DNA of 38,120 nucleotides, taken from positions 1 to 38,120 of the forward strand of contig JALFLB010000056.1 of the NCBI GenBank assembly GCA_022775045.1, written 5' to 3'. The position numbers were made by a program, and so were the translations under genes. The stretch comes from Agathobacter sp. (GTDB lineage Bacteria > Bacillota > Clostridia > Lachnospirales > Lachnospiraceae). Below the pieces are notes generated by a model. It did not search any database, was not told the DNA's origin, and saw nothing but the letters and a program-made list of their open reading frames with translations. Of the stretch, positions 16,806 to 24,489 are shown one piece after another (position 1 is the first letter of the stretch; each line of letters starts with the position of its first letter).

Positions 16806-17282
16806 ATGGCAGATACATATTTAGCAATTATGCTCCAAAGCCTCAGGAAGAAAGAAAAAGTTCTCGATGAGATCATCCGCCTGAATGATCTGCAGAAAAA
16901 GGAGCTTACGGAACTTTCGACTCCGGTTGATGATTTCGATCAGACCGTGGAGGATAAGAGTGCCTGTATCGACCAGCTGAATCAGCTGGACAGCGGATTC
17001 GAGAAACTTTATGCACAGGTGGAAGAAGAACTGCAAGGAAACAAGGAGCAGTATGCGGACATCATCAGAGAAATGCAGCAGCGTATCCGCAGCATTACGG
17101 ACAAAAGCATCATGATCCAGGCGCAGGAAGCGCGCAATAAGGATCTGATGATGCAGAAGTTTACAACCGTAAAAAAACACGCCAGGGATGTGCGTGCAAA
17201 CAGTAAGGCGATTACCGGATATTATAAGACAATGACTCATCCGGGGTATATGGAATCAAGATATATGGACGGTAAGAAGTAG
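16806..17282 (+). CDS. FliT/FlgN-like helical flagellar chaperone
   Basis: A 158-residue, almost entirely helical protein with long heptad-like stretches (residues ~8-60 and 65-125) and a basic C-terminus (TGYYKTMTHPGYMESRYMDGKK). No enzymatic motif is visible. Its position directly after fliD and fliS, the usual place of fliT, and its size and coiled-coil character suggest a FliT-type export chaperone for FliD. FlgN-like families are a possible alternative. ATG 16806 follows AGGGGGAAC. A terminator follows. Confidence 0.65.
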   Translation: MADTYLAIMLQSLRKKEKVLDEIIRLNDLQKKELTELSTPVDDFDQTVEDKSACIDQLNQLDSGFEKLYAQVEEELQGNKEQYADIIREMQQRIRSITDKSIMIQAQEARNKDLMMQKFTTVKKHARDVRANSKAITGYYKTMTHPGYMESRYMDGKK

Positions 17283-17305
17283 CCTTATACATCATATGGT
17301 AGCAG

Positions 17306-17334
17306 GAAGAAAATTTCAATTTTCTTCTTATTTT
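17306..17334 (+). terminator. Terminator of the flaG-fliD-fliS operon
   Basis: Nine-bp stem, GAAGAAAAT (17306-17314) with ATTTTCTTC (17319-17327), a four-base loop and TTATTTT after it. It ends 4 bp before the next sigma-28 promoter. Confidence 0.75.
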
Positions 17335-17338
17335 GCTA

Positions 17339-17365
17339 TAAAGTATCGGAGATTTCCTCCGATAT
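17339..17365 (+). promoter_or_regulatory. Sigma-28 promoter of flagellin gene 1, with inverted repeat
   Basis: A perfect TAAA (17339-17342), 15 bp, then TCCGATAT (17358-17365). An 8-bp inverted repeat, TATCGGAG (17344-17351) with CTCCGATA (17357-17364), spans the spacer and the -10 element. Confidence 0.88.
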
Positions 17366-17509
17366 AAAAAGTAAGTAAACAAAGAGTTGTCTTTGATTAC
17401 GGTACCGTAATCGAAATCTCGACGGAGCGTACGGCCGGAAGGATGGACATTACAAACTAAACAACGAACCGCAAGGACGCGGGGGACAAAGATTCAAGGA
17501 GGAATTATT
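17366..17509 (+). promoter_or_regulatory. Long flagellin-1 leader with an 18-bp palindrome and CsrA-type motifs
   Basis: A perfect palindrome, GATTACGGTACCGTAATC, lies at 17395-17412. GGA motifs follow: GACGGA at 17421-17426, AAGGATGGA at 17439-17447, and AAGGAC in the loop of a CGC/GCG stem at 17470-17481. The ribosome binding site AAGGAGG is at 17496-17502. The layout resembles the CsrA-controlled hag leader of Bacillus; the link is inferred. Confidence 0.6.
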
Positions 17510-19018
17510 ATGGTAGTACAACACAACATGCAGGCGATGAACGCCAACAGAATGCTCAATGTAACAACATCTCAGCAGTCCAAAGCAACAGAGAAGTTAT
17601 CTTCCGGTTACAAGATCAACCGTGCAGCAGATGATGCAGCAGGACTTTCCATTTCTGAGAAGATGCGTAAGCAGATCAAAGGTCTTGATCAGGCTTCTAC
17701 AAACGCTCAGGATGGTATTTCTGCAGTGCAGACAGCAGAAGGTGCCCTTACTGAAGTACATTCTATGTTACAGCGTATGAACGAGCTTGCTACTCAGGCA
17801 GCTAACGGAACCAACAGTGAGTCTGATCGTCAGTCTATTCAGGACGAGATCAATCAGTTAACAACTGAGATTGACCGTGTTGCTGAAACAACCAAGTTCA
17901 ATGAGACTTACCTGTTAAAGGGTAATGGAAAGACATCTACTGTTAAGATTGCTGCACAGGATGCCGGTATCACGGGATCTCTTACCGGTGTTGGAACTGG
18001 TACAGCTGTATTCAAGATGGCTGCACTTAAGTTCGGTGATACAATCACCATCGGTTCTAAGGGATATACCATTGGTACTACAATTGCGGATATTAGAAAT
18101 GTCATTACATCTGGTAAGCTGGCAGATAGTACACAGGTTGTCAAGAACGCAGTTGGTGAAGGAAGTATTGTTACCATCAATGGTACAGAGTACACCGTTG
18201 TAACAGATTCTAAGGATGTAGATTCAACTGAGAACAAGCTTATGGCTACGCAGATTGCAGCTTTAGTACAGGATGGTGATAAGGTTATCGTTGGAACACA
18301 GACGATGGTTGCTATGACAGAAAGTGATACAACCGGAAAAGTTGATGGTATTGGCGATAACGATGCATCTGTTATCTCTGCAAACAAGGCATACAGCCTG
18401 ATCGCAGATGAACTTCGTAAGGCTTCTTCTATCGGTGCCGATGCAGGTAGCGAAGCAAAGGTTGCAAAGGATGCAGAGCTGAAGATGAAAGATGCGAATA
18501 GTCAGGATGCGTCAGTTGCGAAGGCTAACTGGAAAGATGCTGGACAGTATGCTTCTAACAACACGCAGGTTACCTTTATCATCAATGAGGGATCTGTAAA
18601 GAAGAATCAGGGCTTACAGATGGGTCTCCACGTAGGTGCTGATGCCGATGAGACAAACAAGATTTCCTTCACCATCGACACAATGAACTCTGCAGGACTT
18701 GGCGTACAGGGACTGAACCTTGTTGATAAGACAGGTGCTAAGGCTACATACGCGATCGATGCAATCAGCGATGCAATCGCTAAGGTTTCTGCTCAGAGAT
18801 CTGCACTCGGTGCTGTTCAGAACAGACTTGAGCATACAATTAACAACTTGGACAACGTAGTTGAGAATACTACAAGTGCTGAATCACAGATTCGTGATAC
18901 TGATATGGCTGAGACAATGGTTGAGTACAGCAAGAACAACATTCTTGCTCAGGCCGGCCAGTCAATGCTCGCTCAGGCGAACCAGTCAAATCAGGGTGTA
19001 CTGTCCTTACTTGGTTAA
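17510..19018 (+). CDS. Flagellin 1, filament subunit
   Basis: A 502-residue complete flagellin. The N-terminal D0/D1 domain includes [26 protein letters not shown] and [26 protein letters not shown]. The C-terminal domain includes [20 protein letters not shown] and [18 protein letters not shown]. Between them (about 145-410) lies a surface D2/D3 region rich in Thr, Ser, Asp and Lys, which makes it nearly twice as long as minimal ~275-residue flagellins. No cysteine is seen. It shares N- and C-termini almost completely with flagellin 2, while the centre diverges. It is monocistronic, between its own sigma-28 promoter and a strong terminator. Confidence 0.96.
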   Translation: MVVQHNMQAMNANRMLNVTTSQQSKATEKLSSGYKINRAADDAAGLSISEKMRKQIKGLDQASTNAQDGISAVQTAEGALTEVHSMLQRMNELATQAANGTNSESDRQSIQDEINQLTTEIDRVAETTKFNETYLLKGNGKTSTVKIAAQDAGITGSLTGVGTGTAVFKMAALKFGDTITIGSKGYTIGTTIADIRNVITSGKLADSTQVVKNAVGEGSIVTINGTEYTVVTDSKDVDSTENKLMATQIAALVQDGDKVIVGTQTMVAMTESDTTGKVDGIGDNDASVISANKAYSLIADELRKASSIGADAGSEAKVAKDAELKMKDANSQDASVAKANWKDAGQYASNNTQVTFIINEGSVKKNQGLQMGLHVGADADETNKISFTIDTMNSAGLGVQGLNLVDKTGAKATYAIDAISDAIAKVSAQRSALGAVQNRLEHTINNLDNVVENTTSAESQIRDTDMAETMVEYSKNNILAQAGQSMLAQANQSNQGVLSLLG

Positions 19019-19059
19019 TTGTTGTTTGCTATTCATTGCTATACTACTATTACAAAACT

Positions 19060-19088
19060 GGCGACGGGTTGCTCCCGCCGCCTTTTTT
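19060..19088 (+). terminator. Terminator of flagellin gene 1
   Basis: GGCGACGGG (19060-19068) pairs with CCCGCCGCC (19074-19082) with one A-C mismatch and a TTGCT loop, followed by six T residues (19083-19088). Confidence 0.9.
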
Positions 19089-19151
19089 GCTGCATATAAA
19101 TAAAATGTCAATATGTTTTTTGATAAAAATGAAAAAAATTATTTTTGGGGG

Positions 19152-19178
19152 TTAAGTAATCCGTAGAAAGCCCGATAT
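19152..19178 (+). promoter_or_regulatory. Sigma-28 promoter of flagellin gene 2
   Basis: TTAA (19152-19155), 15 bp, then CCCGATAT (19171-19178). The -35 is weaker than in the flagellin-1 promoter and there is no inverted repeat around it. Confidence 0.8.
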
Positions 19179-19182
19179 AAAG

Positions 19183-19291
19183 AGTAACCAAGTAAAAATG
19201 GTGTCCAGCAAACACCATTTATGACGCCCAGCAAGCGTTGTTTACCCGAGGCGTTCAGCAAGCGCCTATATTATCAAAACAAGTAACCAAG
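19183..19291 (+). promoter_or_regulatory. Three-hairpin leader cassette with identical loops, flanked by direct repeats
   Basis: Three consecutive hairpins each show a seven-base YCAGCAA loop. Hairpin 1: AAATGGTGT/ACACCATTT, loop 19205-19211. Hairpin 2: GACGC/GCGTT, loop 19228-19234. Hairpin 3: AGGCGT/GCGCCT, loop 19255-19261. The stems differ but the loops are the same. A 10-bp direct repeat, AGTAACCAAG, lies on each side (19183-19192 and 19282-19291). The ribosome binding site AAGGAGG (19309-19315) follows. No known family is recognised. Confidence 0.7.
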
Positions 19292-19324
19292 GACGTTACG
19301 TAGGATTCAAGGAGGAAACAAATA

Positions 19325-20797
19325 ATGGTAGTACAGCACAACATGCAGGCGATGAACGCCAACAGAATGTTAAACATCACAACTTCATCTCAGTCAAAGG
19401 CAACAGAGAAGTTATCATCCGGTTACAAGATCAACCGTGCAGCAGATGATGCAGCAGGACTTTCCATTTCGGAGAAGATGCGCAAGCAGATCAAAGGATT
19501 GGATCAGGCATCTACCAATGCACAGGATGGTATCTCCGCAGTACAGACAGCAGAAGGTGCTTTAACAGAAGTACATTCTATGTTACAGCGTATGAACGAA
19601 CTTGCTACACAGGCTGCCAACGGAACAAACAGTGAGAGCGATCGTCAGGCAATCCAGAATGAGATCGCTCAGCTTACAACAGAAATCGATCGTGTTGCTG
19701 AGACAACAAAGTTCAATGAGACATATCTGTTGAAAGGTAACGGAAAGACAACAACCAATGTCATCTCTGCAAAGGATGCTGGTATTATTGGTTCCTTAAC
19801 CGGTGTCGGAACCGGAACCGGTGTATTTAAGATGGATGCACTGAAATTCGGTTCTACGATTACCATCGGTTCAAAGGGATACACGATTGGAACTACGATT
19901 TCGGATATTCGAGAAGCAATTACAGACGGAAAATTCGTTTCAACTAAACCGGGGGCAGGAAGCATTATTCAGATTAACGGAACAGAATATACAATTGCTA
20001 AGGATAAGGCTTCGGTTGATACTGCCGAGAATGTGCTTCTTGCTACACAGATCGCATCGTTAGTTAAGGACGGTGATAAGGTTATCGTTGGAACACAGAC
20101 GATGGTTGCGATGACTGAGAATGCTACAACCGGAAAAGTTGATGGTGTCGGCGATAATGACGCGTCGGTTATTTCCGCAAAGAAGGCATATTCGTTAATT
20201 GCAGACGAACTTCGTAAGGCATCTTCCATCGGAACCGATGCAGGTCATGAGGCAAAAGTAACAAAGACGACTGCAACCGTTGGCGGAACCGGAACAGTTA
20301 ATGCGAATTGGAAGACCGGCACACAGTACGCTAACGACAATACACAGATTACCTTCATTATCTCAGAGGGTACCGTTCAGAGCACACAGGGACTTCAGAT
20401 GGGACTTCATGTAGGTGCTGATGCGGATGAAACGAACAAGATTACATTTACGATCGATAGCATGACTGCCGCAGGTCTTGGAGTTAAGGGACTGAATCTT
20501 GTTGACACAACCGGTGCGAAAGCTACTTACGCAATTGATACGATCGCAGAGGCAATCTCCAAGGTATCCGCACAGAGATCAAGTCTCGGTGCTATCCAGA
20601 ACAGACTTGAGCATACGATCAACAACCTGGATAACGTTGTAGAGAATACAACATCTGCTGAGTCACAGATCCGTGATACCGATATGGCAGAAGAAATGGT
20701 TGAGTACAGCAAGAACAACATTCTTGCTCAGGCAGGTCAGTCAATGCTTGCACAGGCCAACCAGGCAACACAGGGTGTACTGTCATTATTACAGTAA
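19325..20797 (+). CDS. Flagellin 2, filament subunit
   Basis: A 490-residue complete flagellin. Its first ~140 and last ~85 residues are nearly identical to flagellin 1, and the central surface region (about 145-400) is homologous but divergent, and 12 residues shorter overall. Retained central blocks include [14 protein letters not shown] and [20 protein letters not shown]. It has its own sigma-28 promoter and a very different leader, so the two flagellins probably respond to different translational control. The last codons end SLLQ, as in the C-terminal-only flagellin at the start of the window, whereas flagellin 1 ends SLLG. Glycosyltransferase genes follow its terminator. Confidence 0.96.
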   Translation: MVVQHNMQAMNANRMLNITTSSQSKATEKLSSGYKINRAADDAAGLSISEKMRKQIKGLDQASTNAQDGISAVQTAEGALTEVHSMLQRMNELATQAANGTNSESDRQAIQNEIAQLTTEIDRVAETTKFNETYLLKGNGKTTTNVISAKDAGIIGSLTGVGTGTGVFKMDALKFGSTITIGSKGYTIGTTISDIREAITDGKFVSTKPGAGSIIQINGTEYTIAKDKASVDTAENVLLATQIASLVKDGDKVIVGTQTMVAMTENATTGKVDGVGDNDASVISAKKAYSLIADELRKASSIGTDAGHEAKVTKTTATVGGTGTVNANWKTGTQYANDNTQITFIISEGTVQSTQGLQMGLHVGADADETNKITFTIDSMTAAGLGVKGLNLVDTTGAKATYAIDTIAEAISKVSAQRSSLGAIQNRLEHTINNLDNVVENTTSAESQIRDTDMAEEMVEYSKNNILAQAGQSMLAQANQATQGVLSLLQ

Positions 20798-20813
20798 TTT
20801 TCTAGGAATTCAT

Positions 20814-20858
20814 AAAGGAAGAGGGAAATGCTTCGAATGTTTCACTCTTCCTTTTTTT
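20814..20858 (+). terminator. Strong terminator after flagellin gene 2
   Basis: AAAGGAAGAG (20814-20823) pairs with CTCTTCCTTT (20845-20854). An inner GAAA/TTTC stem and a run of seven T residues (20852-20858) complete it. It ends only 20 bp before the first glycosyltransferase start codon. Confidence 0.9.
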
Positions 20859-20878
20859 ATTACAGGGACGGATTATAT

Positions 20879-22333
20879 ATGGAGCATGGACGGCCACTAT
20901 TATCAATTTCATTATTGGCGTCAAACCGGATCGGAACAATTCGAAGATGCCTGGACTCCTTGCTTCCAATCATGGAACATTTGCCGTGCGAATTGATTGT
21001 TGTGGATACAAGTACACAACCGGAAGTGAGAGAACTCTTATGGGAGTACACAGATCGTGTTATTCCCTTTTTGTGGTGTAATGATTTCTCCAAGGCAAGA
21101 AATTGCGGACTTTCCGAGGCAAGAGGCGAGTGGTTTCTGTATATTGATGATGATGAATGGTTTGAAGATGCAGATGAAATCATTCGCTTTTTTAACAGCG
21201 GGGAATATCATGATTACGGATATGCAAATTATGTGCAGCGTAACTTTTTCGATCCGGAATATCTGACCTATACCGATAACTGGGTATCGAGAATGGTGCG
21301 TTTGAACGATGAAGTGCGTTTCCGAAGCAAGATTCATGAATACCTTGATCCGGTATATGGAAAAGGAAAAAATATTAAAGCAATCGCCAATCATACAGGC
21401 TATATTTATACGACAGAGAAGGAACGGAGAAAGCGATACGAAAGAAATGTGCCTCTGTTAAAAGAAATGATGGCGGAAGAACCGGATCAGCTGCGTTGGG
21501 CGATCCAGTTGGTACAGGAATATTATTCGGCAGAAGAGTGGAAAGAACTGGAACGGTTCTGTAGAGTGGCTTTACAAAATGAAAATTATAGGAAACAACC
21601 GGTTATGAAGCGGCTGGCGGCCACCTTCTATGCAGGCCTGGTGGAGTCTGTATTGGAACAGAATTGCGCGGATGAAGCGTTGGATGAGGTGCGGAAGGCT
21701 TTGGCAAGTGATGATTGCAGTCCGTTAGGCAAAGCCTATCTGATGCTGCAGGAAGCAATCGGTTCTGCGGAAAAAAAGGCGTGGAATGAAGCAAAGGCAT
21801 GCATTGAGAAGTATTTTGCGCTGGAAAAAGAGATCACTGAAGACGAAGAACAATATGCAATCTGGCAGGAAGCGCTCATTGTTGACAGTACTTATGATAT
21901 GATCAATAAAAAGAAAGCGTATCTGGTTCTGCTTCTGTGTAATCTGGCACAGGATAATGAAGCAGAGGTAATACGCCTGTTCCTGAAACTGGAATGGAAT
22001 CAAAGTGTGGTATATGCATATCCGCGCCTGATGCCGATTCTGTTGGAGTTGTTGGTGGAACACGCAAAAGGGACTTCTGCGGAAACGATATGGAGAAGTA
22101 TTTGGGATCATAAGCAGCTCTGTGATATGATGATAGAAGAAAGCCGGAAATATTGGGAACGGATTGCTATTACAAAAAGAACGTTTTTACGGGAAAATTA
22201 TCATGAGCAAGTGATGATATTATTATCCCGGTATTATAAGCCGGAGATATTGAACGGATATACATTGTGTCTTCCGGATATAGCGCAGAGGGCGCTCGGA
22301 TTAATTGATGAAATTGAGAGAGGAAAAGAATGA
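20879..22333 (+). CDS. GT2 glycosyltransferase with C-terminal helical repeats (copy 1)
   Basis: A 484-residue protein. Residues ~7-200 form a GT-A family 2 domain: strand 1 LLSISLLASNR, ELIVVDTS near 38-45, WCNDFSKARN at 66-75, and the metal/nucleotide motif DDDEWF at 90-95. Residues ~200-480 are helical and TPR-like. It would transfer a sugar from a nucleotide sugar, probably onto flagellin, in the cytoplasm. ATG 20879 is chosen because the upstream ATG 20828 lies inside the terminator. The ribosome binding site is weak. It overlaps the next gene by 4 bp. Unlike copies 2-4 it lacks the ~55-residue C-terminal module. Confidence 0.88.
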   Translation: MEHGRPLLSISLLASNRIGTIRRCLDSLLPIMEHLPCELIVVDTSTQPEVRELLWEYTDRVIPFLWCNDFSKARNCGLSEARGEWFLYIDDDEWFEDADEIIRFFNSGEYHDYGYANYVQRNFFDPEYLTYTDNWVSRMVRLNDEVRFRSKIHEYLDPVYGKGKNIKAIANHTGYIYTTEKERRKRYERNVPLLKEMMAEEPDQLRWAIQLVQEYYSAEEWKELERFCRVALQNENYRKQPVMKRLAATFYAGLVESVLEQNCADEALDEVRKALASDDCSPLGKAYLMLQEAIGSAEKKAWNEAKACIEKYFALEKEITEDEEQYAIWQEALIVDSTYDMINKKKAYLVLLLCNLAQDNEAEVIRLFLKLEWNQSVVYAYPRLMPILLELLVEHAKGTSAETIWRSIWDHKQLCDMMIEESRKYWERIAITKRTFLRENYHEQVMILLSRYYKPEILNGYTLCLPDIAQRALGLIDEIERGKE

Positions 22334-24480
22334 TGGCAAAATGTAAATTGACAATTTCAATGCTGGTATGCGGAAGAGACACTACCATTCGCTGTCTGGA
22401 TTCCCTTGTTCCGATTCTGGAAGGCCTCGATTCGGAACTGATCCTGGTTGATACGGGATGTCCGGCGGAACTTCGGGCGCAACTCACAAAGTACACGGAT
22501 CAGATTATTCCTTTTACATGGTGCGATGATTTTGCTGCAGCACGTAATGTGGGAATGAAAGCAGCACACGGAGAATGGTTTCTGTACATCGACGATGATG
22601 AATGGTTTGAAAATCCCGAGGCACTGATTCAGTTTTTCAAGAGCGGACAGTACAGAAAATACGGTTGCGTCAATTATATCCAGAGAAATTATTATGACGA
22701 AGATTTTATTCATTATGATGATTTCTGGGCAAGCCGCATGATCAAGCTGGATGCGGACACATGCTTTCACAGTAAGATTCATGAATACATGGCACCGATA
22801 CGCGGCGAGGCATTCAATCTGGAATTGATTGCAAACCATACCGGATATATTTTCCAGACACCGGAAGCAAAGCGGAAACATTTTGACAGAAATGCACCAC
22901 TGCTTCTGGAAATGATTAAAGAAGAGCCTGAGCGTCTTCGCTGGCGTGTACAGTTGATGCAGGAATACCGATCCATCAAGGATTATCAGGAAATGTACCG
23001 ATTTGGCGAGGAAAGCTTAGCGTTTACCGAGGATCGAAACAATGAGAGGGATAATTGGGACATCGGAACCTTTTATGCCGGAGCCGCAGAAGGAAAGTTC
23101 TTTTTAGGTGAATTTGAGGATAGTTTACAGATGGCGGAGCGTGGATTAAAGGATCCGCGTATGAACGAGATGTGCCACGCTTATATGTATCTTTGTAAGG
23201 CTACCGTCTACTTTGATATGGGAAAGTGGAGCGAGGCGGAGGACAGTATTCACCGATACTTTAAAATTAAAAAGGCGTTATCGAAGAATAAAATACGATT
23301 TGCCAATCAGAAAAGTTCTCTCTTGGTCGGAGAGGCGTTTGATGTTTTCCCACAGCAGAGAGCGTATTCGATTCTGTGTGCCTGTGAACTGAAACGAAAA
23401 GATGCAGGCAAGCTTAAGAAATATGTTGCACAGATGGGGTGGGATAAGAACCGGGTATATTTGTTTGACGGATTCTTGAAAGCTGTGGCGGAAGCGATGG
23501 CAACATTGCCGACGACAAAGGAATTTATCGAAGTGGCCCAACTGGCTTGGAACAATCCCGTGGTACAGCCAAAATTCTTTATTGAAATACAGGCTTGGGA
23601 AGAGAAGGATCAAAAGAAATACGAGCGGTTATTACGAATTGTAGCGCAACTGGAGGGATCACAGTGGTACCTGCATTATGCAAGAATTCTTGTTGCAGAC
23701 ATGGATGGGAATGCGGAAATCCTGCCGGAAGAATTTCAGAAGTTTTTGCAGAGTACTTCGAATATATTTTTGACCCCGGAAAATATATCCGCAATTATGA
23801 ATAAACATGGAATTGCGACAGAGCCGTATTATCTGGCAATCCCATATGATAAGTGGTGCAAGGATTTAATCCGTTATCTGTCCAATGCGGAGTATTCCGA
23901 TATGATCCTGAAGAAGTTGGAATTTGAGACAATGCGAACCGAACAGAATGTCCGTTATGCGTACTTTGATACGTGTATGGCAGAGGTTGAGGTGTTACAC
24001 AGCGTCGGGCAGGGATATGACAAAAAGAGAGAAGCGTTACAGTTCTTTGCAGATAAAGCGACCTCATTTCTTGACAAATACTATAAACAAGAGATCATTG
24101 AGGAAGAATTGGAACTTCTTCCAATCTATGGTCAGGTGGCATTTCGCGTCAGAGACGCGCTTGCGTTGGAAGCAACCGATATGAAGCGTGCATTGGAGAT
24201 TTATCGTGAGATCGTCGTTGTGAATCCGGAATGGGCGGACGTGATGAAGTCTTACATGAATGCTTTGGGTGAGGAAGTCGTAAGGAAAGAGGATGCGGCC
24301 AAAGAAGAAATGGAAAGGCTGGAGCAAGGGGTACTTGAGGAGGTTCATAAGCTTGTACATAAGAAGCAATATGAAGATGCCCTCTCCGTGTTAAAGCAAC
24401 TGAAACAGATGAAACCGAACGATCTGGATTTGGCAGAATTGACGCTTCGGATTCGATTAACAATGATAGAAAATGCATAG
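22330..24480 (+). CDS. GT2 glycosyltransferase with long helical-repeat tail (copy 2)
   Basis: The largest of the four paralogues, 716 residues. The GT-A domain has WCDDFAAARN at 64-73 and DDDEWF at 88-93, then KIHEYMAPI as in copy 1. A long helical tail (about 200-660) contains probable TPR units, such as FEDSLQMAERGLKDPRM and MGKWSEAEDSIHRYF. A C-terminal module, KKQYEDALSVLKQLKQMKPND, recurs in copies 3 and 4. The start overlaps the stop of copy 1 (ATGA), which indicates translational coupling. The substrate is unknown; flagellin is inferred from position. Confidence 0.88.
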   Translation: MMAKCKLTISMLVCGRDTTIRCLDSLVPILEGLDSELILVDTGCPAELRAQLTKYTDQIIPFTWCDDFAAARNVGMKAAHGEWFLYIDDDEWFENPEALIQFFKSGQYRKYGCVNYIQRNYYDEDFIHYDDFWASRMIKLDADTCFHSKIHEYMAPIRGEAFNLELIANHTGYIFQTPEAKRKHFDRNAPLLLEMIKEEPERLRWRVQLMQEYRSIKDYQEMYRFGEESLAFTEDRNNERDNWDIGTFYAGAAEGKFFLGEFEDSLQMAERGLKDPRMNEMCHAYMYLCKATVYFDMGKWSEAEDSIHRYFKIKKALSKNKIRFANQKSSLLVGEAFDVFPQQRAYSILCACELKRKDAGKLKKYVAQMGWDKNRVYLFDGFLKAVAEAMATLPTTKEFIEVAQLAWNNPVVQPKFFIEIQAWEEKDQKKYERLLRIVAQLEGSQWYLHYARILVADMDGNAEILPEEFQKFLQSTSNIFLTPENISAIMNKHGIATEPYYLAIPYDKWCKDLIRYLSNAEYSDMILKKLEFETMRTEQNVRYAYFDTCMAEVEVLHSVGQGYDKKREALQFFADKATSFLDKYYKQEIIEEELELLPIYGQVAFRVRDALALEATDMKRALEIYREIVVVNPEWADVMKSYMNALGEEVVRKEDAAKEEMERLEQGVLEEVHKLVHKKQYEDALSVLKQLKQMKPNDLDLAELTLRIRLTMIENA

Positions 24481-24489
24481 GAGAAAAAG

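Noticed and set aside
17908-18387. Long antisense frame inside flagellin 1
   Set aside because: It is the shadow of a strongly biased codon pattern in the sense gene; a similar one occurs in flagellin 2, with no start signal or known domain.
17510-20797. Phase-variable flagellin pair by inversion
   Set aside because: Both genes are in the same orientation with separate promoters; no invertible repeats or recombinase gene are seen nearby.
20828-20878. Upstream ATG (20828) as start of the first glycosyltransferase
   Set aside because: It lies inside the loop of the flagellin-2 terminator, and the added residues do not match the paralogues, which begin just before the first GT strand.
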